DNA of 8,362 nt, from assembly GCA_043818215.1 (NCBI GenBank), contig JBDRGC010000125.1, positions 1 through 8,362 on the forward strand, given 5' to 3'. The notes under the pieces were generated by a model. The model ran no database searches and had not been told where the DNA came from. It worked only from the letters and a program-made list of their open reading frames with translations. Each line of letters opens with the position of its first letter. Position 1 is the stretch's first letter. The position numbers and the translations under genes are program-made. This document shows, piece after piece, positions 5,672 to 8,362 of this stretch. This DNA comes from JBDRGC01 sp043818215. Lineage in GTDB: Bacteria; Chloroflexota; Anaerolineae; Anaerolineales; UBA11858.

Positions 5672-5999
5672 CATATATATCTGGCCCGCGGCCCACTCGC
5701 AGGCCGGGACGCACTAATCGTTTGGGGGGCAGGGATGATGGGCCGCTGGCTGATCAAACAATTGCAGCGGCAGAATGTCACCCGGGTTGTCTTTGTGGAA
5801 ATTGATCCCAAAAAAAATTGGCAGCCCCCGCCGGGGGCTGCCAATAATTCATACCGAAGATTTGCTCGATTGGTGGGCGCGCTACGAAAATCCGGTGGTT
5901 TTGGCCGCCGTTGGTGCCCGTGGGGCCAGGCAGTTGATCCGCGGGCGGTTGAATGCTATGGGACTGTGCGAGGGAGTCGATTGGTGGGGGGCGGCGTAG
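5672..5999 (+). pseudogene. Truncated, frameshifted Rossmann-fold protein (C-terminal part)
   Basis: From 5672 the frame reads LARGPLAGRDALIVWGAGMM then GRWLIKQLQRQNVTRVVFVE and IDPKK, a Rossmann strand with a GxGxxG-like WGAGMMG. After the A8 run (5810-5817) the match continues one base out of frame: IGSPRRGLPIIHTEDLLDWW, then VVLAAVGARGARQLIRGRL and a natural-looking end at the TAG 5997-5999. The seam falls exactly in the homopolymer, where seven A would restore the frame. The 5' part is absent; the open frame begins at the edge of the inverted-repeat element, with a TAA at 5669. I recognise this module as a nucleotide-binding domain seen at the C-terminus of some bacterial proteins, but cannot name its function. 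A homopolymer sequencing error is possible, yet the missing 5' half would still make it a fragment. Confidence 0.75.
5810..5844 (-). terminator. Intrinsic terminator for the minus-strand AP2-like gene
   Basis: TTGGCAGCCCCC (5818-5829) pairs perfectly with GGGGGCTGCCAA (5833-5844) around a 3-base loop. Read on the minus strand, the 12-bp GC-rich stem is followed at once by eight U (A8 at 5810-5817). This is a textbook Rho-independent terminator, about 175 bases after the AP2-like gene's stop. It lies within the Rossmann-gene remnant, in codons that still align to the protein. Confidence 0.8.
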
Positions 6000-6001
6000 C
6001 G

Positions 6002-6046
6002 ATGGCTAAACGCACTCAATCAACCACGTTGGCCGAGTTTTTCTAG
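6002..6046 (+). pseudogene. Possible 14-codon 5' remnant of another gene
   Basis: Two bases after the Rossmann remnant's stop, ATG opens a frame reading MAKRTQSTTLAEFF and then TAG. The spacing looks like the next gene of an operon cut short, and an N-terminal LAEFF resembles some small antitoxin-type proteins, but 14 codons cannot support a family. It overlaps the 3' end of the minus-strand AP2-like gene. It may equally be chance. Confidence 0.2.
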
Positions 6047-6469
6047 CCGCAGAATTTCTGTTTCTTGCTCTTTGCGAAATTCGACTGCCGCTTCGAAGGC
6101 CTCTTCTCGACTGCCATAATGACTGAGATAGAAACGTTTATTTTTTCGCATATTTTTCTTCGGCGCCCAGAACACACTGAAGCAGGGTAATTTTTTTCCT
6201 GTTCGCCGACTGCGGGAAAACGTTTCAGAGATGCCATTTACTCCCGAAGTGTTAGCCGCGGTTGGCCCTCGCTGAAACGGAAGTTTCTCAGGCGGGGGGT
6301 CATTTCTTATATACTCTTCCCGATATTCAATCGCCAGTTGCAAAGCTTTCTCTTTTCCACCGCATTGCCCGTCGCTGAAGAATTTTCGATGTTCGCGGTA
6401 GGCTTCGTAATAAACACGTACAAACCAGCCATGCGTGTGTTCTGAATCGATTCGACTTATGCCTTCCAT
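6020..6469 (-). CDS. Small protein with two AP2-like DNA-binding domains
   Basis: A 149-residue basic protein. Residues 3-52 and 73-135 are two versions of one AP2/ERF-like layout. Each has G-[IV]-S at the start, then aromatic strands (GWFVRVYYEAYREHRKFFS; CFSVFWAPKKNMRKNKRFYLS), a Gly turn, and a helix with E-A-x-x-A-x-x-[FY]-R (KEKALQLAIEYR; REEAFEAAVEFR). AP2 domains bind DNA through the three-stranded sheet; in bacteria they occur with homing endonucleases and as small stand-alone proteins. No nuclease motif is seen here. The ATG follows GAGGTGA on the minus strand. The terminator at 5810-5844 closes the transcript. The two domains differ much in sequence, so the duplication is old. A role in transcription or in binding local repeats is inference. 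Confidence 0.7.
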   Translation of the reverse strand: MEGISRIDSEHTHGWFVRVYYEAYREHRKFFSDGQCGGKEKALQLAIEYREEYIRNDPPPEKLPFQRGPTAANTSGVNGISETFSRSRRTGKKLPCFSVFWAPKKNMRKNKRFYLSHYGSREEAFEAAVEFRKEQETEILRLEKLGQRG

Positions 6470-6671
6470 TGTGTCACCTCATATTCCTCGGCGACCCCTG
6501 ACACCGATATTAGTGATGCAGCTCACCAGTTGAACCGCTGTCCGAGCGTGTTAGTTTCTGACGCGGCTTTCACCAGAACCAATCTTAGCAAATCGCGCCG
6601 CGTCCCTATGGCGCAAGCCATTCCGCCGCATTTGGGGTTGGGCAGCGATAATCTTTCATTCATAAGATGGC
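6470..6671. other. Intergenic stretch with hairpins, no gene
   Basis: It contains GACGCGGC (6560-6567) perfectly paired with GCCGCGTC (6597-6604), and ATGGC/GCCAT (6608-6621) with a GCAA tetraloop. On the minus strand TTCAAC, 18 bases, then TAATAT (about 6503-6532) is a weak promoter candidate for the AP2-like gene. TTGGGCAGCG at its right end (6638-6647) recurs in inverse at 7413-7422. No plausible coding sequence is seen. Confidence 0.5.
6638..6647 (+). repeat. 10-bp inverted repeat flanking the lipoprotein gene, 3' side
   Basis: TTGGGCAGCG, 24 bases beyond the lipoprotein stop codon. Its exact reverse complement CGCTGCCCAA is at 7413-7422, 18 bases before the gene's start. The pair brackets a 785-bp cassette containing a single gene. 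Confidence 0.6.
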
Positions 6672-7394
6672 TCATGGAAAAACCAATGTGTTTGCTATTC
6701 TTTCCACAACATCCGCATACTGTTTCCCATAAACCAAAATCTGTATAGCCATTCCTCCTCTAGCAACGTATACTTTATCATACGTTGCGTCAACTTGACC
6801 CATAAAACCGGAGTGCGTCTGGCGAATTACATCATATCCTGCATCTTGATGAGGAAGATCAATTTGTAATAGAAGTTCTCCTGGTTCATCTTTTGACCGC
6901 TTCTGTTCCAGCGCATCAAGATAAGCCTTTAATGATGAATAATTCGAGATATCCATGGGAATTTTAGAAATATCAATTTTTATTTTTTCATCATCAAACC
7001 CCTTCAATTGCATCCCATCAAGCCGGAAATTAGCAATATATATCTTAGCTTCATCTAAGCCTGAATAAACAAACCAGTTAGCAGGATAAAAAAAGCTTAT
7101 CCCAGTATCTGCATAGGTATATACTAACCAAACTTCTGAAGGGGGGGCAGGCGTTGGTGGCTTATCGAATGTTGGAAATGTTGTTGAAGTATTTGTTGGA
7201 AATGGGGTACTACTTGGAATTATTATTGGCGTAGATGTTATGTTTGCTGCTTCCACCGAATCAAGTGTAGATGTACCAAATATCTCTGGTTTTTGTGTAT
7301 GTGTAATTTCAGACAAGGGCACTTTCTGATTACAAGCCGCTATCGTCAGCACTAATAAGAAAACAAATAAAACACAAGATTTTTTCATTATCAT
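6672..7394 (-). CDS. Lipoprotein with Ser/Thr/Pro linker and PsbP-like C-terminal domain
   Basis: A 240-residue protein. Residues 1-20 are a lipoprotein signal ending LTIAAC, with Cys21 as the lipidated residue. Residues ~45-90 are rich in Thr, Ser and Pro, an extended surface linker. Residues ~92-240 form a folded domain beginning with a strand and FFYPANWFVYS, and ending IANTLVF. The order of tyr-x-Y-x-x-x-G-[IV]-[SR]-F-x-[YF]-P-x-x-W resembles the PsbP/Mog1-like domains of many uncharacterised bacterial lipoproteins; that is a pattern call. The function is unknown. Initiation may be at 7394 or at the Met two codons later; TAGGAA lies just upstream and fits either. The gene is much more AT-rich than those on the left, and is bracketed by 10-bp inverted repeats, both suggesting acquisition from elsewhere. 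Confidence 0.75.
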   Translation of the reverse strand: MIMKKSCVLFVFLLVLTIAACNQKVPLSEITHTQKPEIFGTSTLDSVEAANITSTPIIIPSSTPFPTNTSTTFPTFDKPPTPAPPSEVWLVYTYADTGISFFYPANWFVYSGLDEAKIYIANFRLDGMQLKGFDDEKIKIDISKIPMDISNYSSLKAYLDALEQKRSKDEPGELLLQIDLPHQDAGYDVIRQTHSGFMGQVDATYDKVYVARGGMAIQILVYGKQYADVVERIANTLVFP

Positions 7395-7412
7395 GTATTC
7401 CTACATACCACT

Positions 7413-7422
7413 CGCTGCCCAA
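7413..7422 (-). repeat. 10-bp inverted repeat flanking the lipoprotein gene, 5' side
   Basis: CGCTGCCCAA, the exact reverse complement of 6638-6647. It lies upstream of the lipoprotein gene and starts the non-coding stretch 7413-7541. Confidence 0.6.
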
Positions 7423-7541
7423 TGGTGTGCGTTACCGGCGGGGTGGATTAGCAAAACAACTTGACATTATGACACAAGAATTTGCAAACCGTGCTAGTTT
7501 TTGCGGGCGTTCAACCCCATCCGGTGGATGCTTTGTTGGGC
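7417..7541. other. Non-coding segment with GCCCAA/TTGGGC ends
   Basis: The segment begins GCCCAA (7417-7422) and ends TTGGGC (7536-7541), preceded by G to give GTTGGGC. Inside are CATCC/GGATG (7518-7530) and several GCAAA/TTTGC pairings. The ends recall integron attC core boxes, but I could not find the inner box pair, so it is left unassigned. It fills the gap between the two minus-strand genes. Confidence 0.35.
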
Positions 7542-7549
7542 TGTTTGTT

Positions 7550-8173
7550 CTATCTCACTTCAGCGCGCCCTTGCCTCTGGACATCGTGCCCATATCCCGC
7601 CAAAATAGAAACCAACAGCAGCCCCAGGATCATGACGGGGATGAGCACCGCGTTCTCCATCAAGAATTCGTTGAAGAAATAACCGATCACGAATTGTCCA
7701 AATAACCACCCGAAGAAAACAACTATCGTCCATGGCCACATCTTTGCCAGTATACTCCAAACAGGGCCGGGCTGCTTTTTCAACGGCGTATTGATCCTGG
7801 TTCCCACCACACCGCCGATGATACCGATCACTGGCGGGAAGATGCCGCCTCCAAAAAGCAGCAGTCCAAACGACAACAGGGCGAGGATCGCGCCGCCCTG
7901 CTGTCGCTGCACAAAGGCCGCTGCCCACACCATTGTTACCAATCCAAGCACCATCGCCAGGATACCAGTGACCAAAAAGTTAGGAATGATCGTCATGGCC
8001 GGTTCGCAGGCATTCCAGATTTCTTCCGGCACACATGATGCACCCATAGACGCGATCATGATGCTCTCTGGCCGCACATTCCCCTGAAGCATTTCAAAAT
8101 ATCCATGCTCTAGGCCGCCAAATCCGGCAAAGATGCCGAACGATGCCGCAATGATTCTTGTCGCCTTTCTCAT
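7550..8173 (-). CDS. Multi-pass membrane protein of unknown function
   Basis: A 207-residue hydrophobic protein with about five membrane spans: ~5-24, 61-88, 95-125 (possibly two), 146-168 and 174-194. Between the first two lies a loop with GLEHGYFE, RPESIMIASMG and two Cys (47 and 56, CVPEEIWNAC) that could form a disulphide if outside the cell. The C-terminus is charged. No transporter or enzyme motif is visible, so no function is proposed. The ATG has a strong AAGGAG site six bases upstream on the minus strand. It is followed by the 155-base gap to the lipoprotein gene, so the two may or may not share a transcript. Confidence 0.8.
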   Translation of the reverse strand: MRKATRIIAASFGIFAGFGGLEHGYFEMLQGNVRPESIMIASMGASCVPEEIWNACEPAMTIIPNFLVTGILAMVLGLVTMVWAAAFVQRQQGGAILALLSFGLLLFGGGIFPPVIGIIGGVVGTRINTPLKKQPGPVWSILAKMWPWTIVVFFGWLFGQFVIGYFFNEFLMENAVLIPVMILGLLLVSILAGYGHDVQRQGRAEVR

Positions 8174-8242
8174 TTCTGCTCCTTATCTTCTTGTGGATGC
8201 TATCGTTTTGATTGCATTCCTCGAGTCCACTGAAAAAAGGTT

Positions 8243-8362
8243 ATTTCACCGCAGAGCACGCGGAGATCGCTGAGATTATTGAAAATCAGTTTAAGATTTC
8301 GGAACTTTGCTCAGATTCTGGCATGAATTCCTAAACTTGGTTTTAGGTTTTTCTCTGCGTTC
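8243..8362. repeat. Partial dispersed repeat at the window edge
   Basis: CACCGCAGAGCACGCGGAG (from 8248) and, near the end, TTTTTCTCTGCGTTC form the two arms of an imperfect inverted repeat of the CACCGCAGAG/CTCTGCG kind. The right arm is cut by the end of the window. Between them is about 90 bases of AT-rich DNA without a gene. I take it for a dispersed repeat; the other end must lie outside. Confidence 0.5.

Noticed and set aside
5413..5805. Protein-coding gene of 130 codons
   Set aside because: It crosses the terminal inverted repeats and hairpins of the 5408-5668 element and then runs out of frame through the Rossmann remnant; no domain, no ribosome-binding site.
7417..7541. Integron attC site
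   Set aside because: GTTGGGC fits one core box, but the opposite box is GCCCAAT, inner L boxes do not pair, and there is no integrase or second cassette.
7427..7705. Plus-strand gene of 92 codons
   Set aside because: Its second half is antisense to the membrane protein gene, its first half is the repeat-like gap, and no ribosome-binding site precedes it.

Overview
The window looks like a piece of a bacterial chromosome, most likely from Chloroflexota (Anaerolineae-type). That is an inference. It rests on the GC-rich coding style with good Shine-Dalgarno sites, on heptameric GC-rich arrays between genes, and on scattered short palindromic repeats (the GGTTGAGTAG / TATCGAAACC kind and a TAGGACGATTTT palindrome) that I associate with that group. 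No rRNA, tRNA, CRISPR array or transposase gene is visible.

Layout. 1-399 is non-coding: a long hairpin, two tandem ~92-bp units and a second long hairpin, ending 21 bases before a gene. 400-1194 (+) encodes a NERD-like protein that has lost its catalytic residues and carries a C-terminal membrane anchor. 1195-1756 is repeat DNA: a heptamer array, a 256-bp inverted pair of repeat copies and a CCAA-rich tract. 1757-2488 (+) is a GT2 polyprenyl-phosphate-type glycosyltransferase, and 2472-3134 (+) is ribonuclease HII, overlapping it by 17 bases. Two different heptamer arrays then lead to 3359-5293 (+), an S9 prolyl-oligopeptidase-family peptidase with an intact catalytic triad.

5291-6046 is a gene graveyard. 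It holds a perfect 26-bp palindrome overlapping the S9 stop codon, the 3' tail of a second S9 gene, and a ~260-bp element with 18-bp terminal inverted repeats packed with internal hairpins (candidate structured RNA or MITE). After that comes the 3' part of a Rossmann-fold gene, frameshifted in a run of eight A. The same A run plus a 12-bp hairpin reads as an intrinsic terminator on the minus strand.

The right part is on the minus strand: 6020-6469, a small protein with two AP2-like DNA-binding domains; 6672-7394, an AT-rich lipoprotein gene closely bracketed by 10-bp inverted repeats; and 7550-8173, a multi-pass membrane protein of unknown function. The window ends inside another dispersed repeat.

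The genes do not form one pathway. Only the glycosyltransferase and rnhB look co-translated. The main interest is the density and order of non-coding structured elements, of which 5408-5668 and 59-378 deserve a search against RNA families and related genomes.
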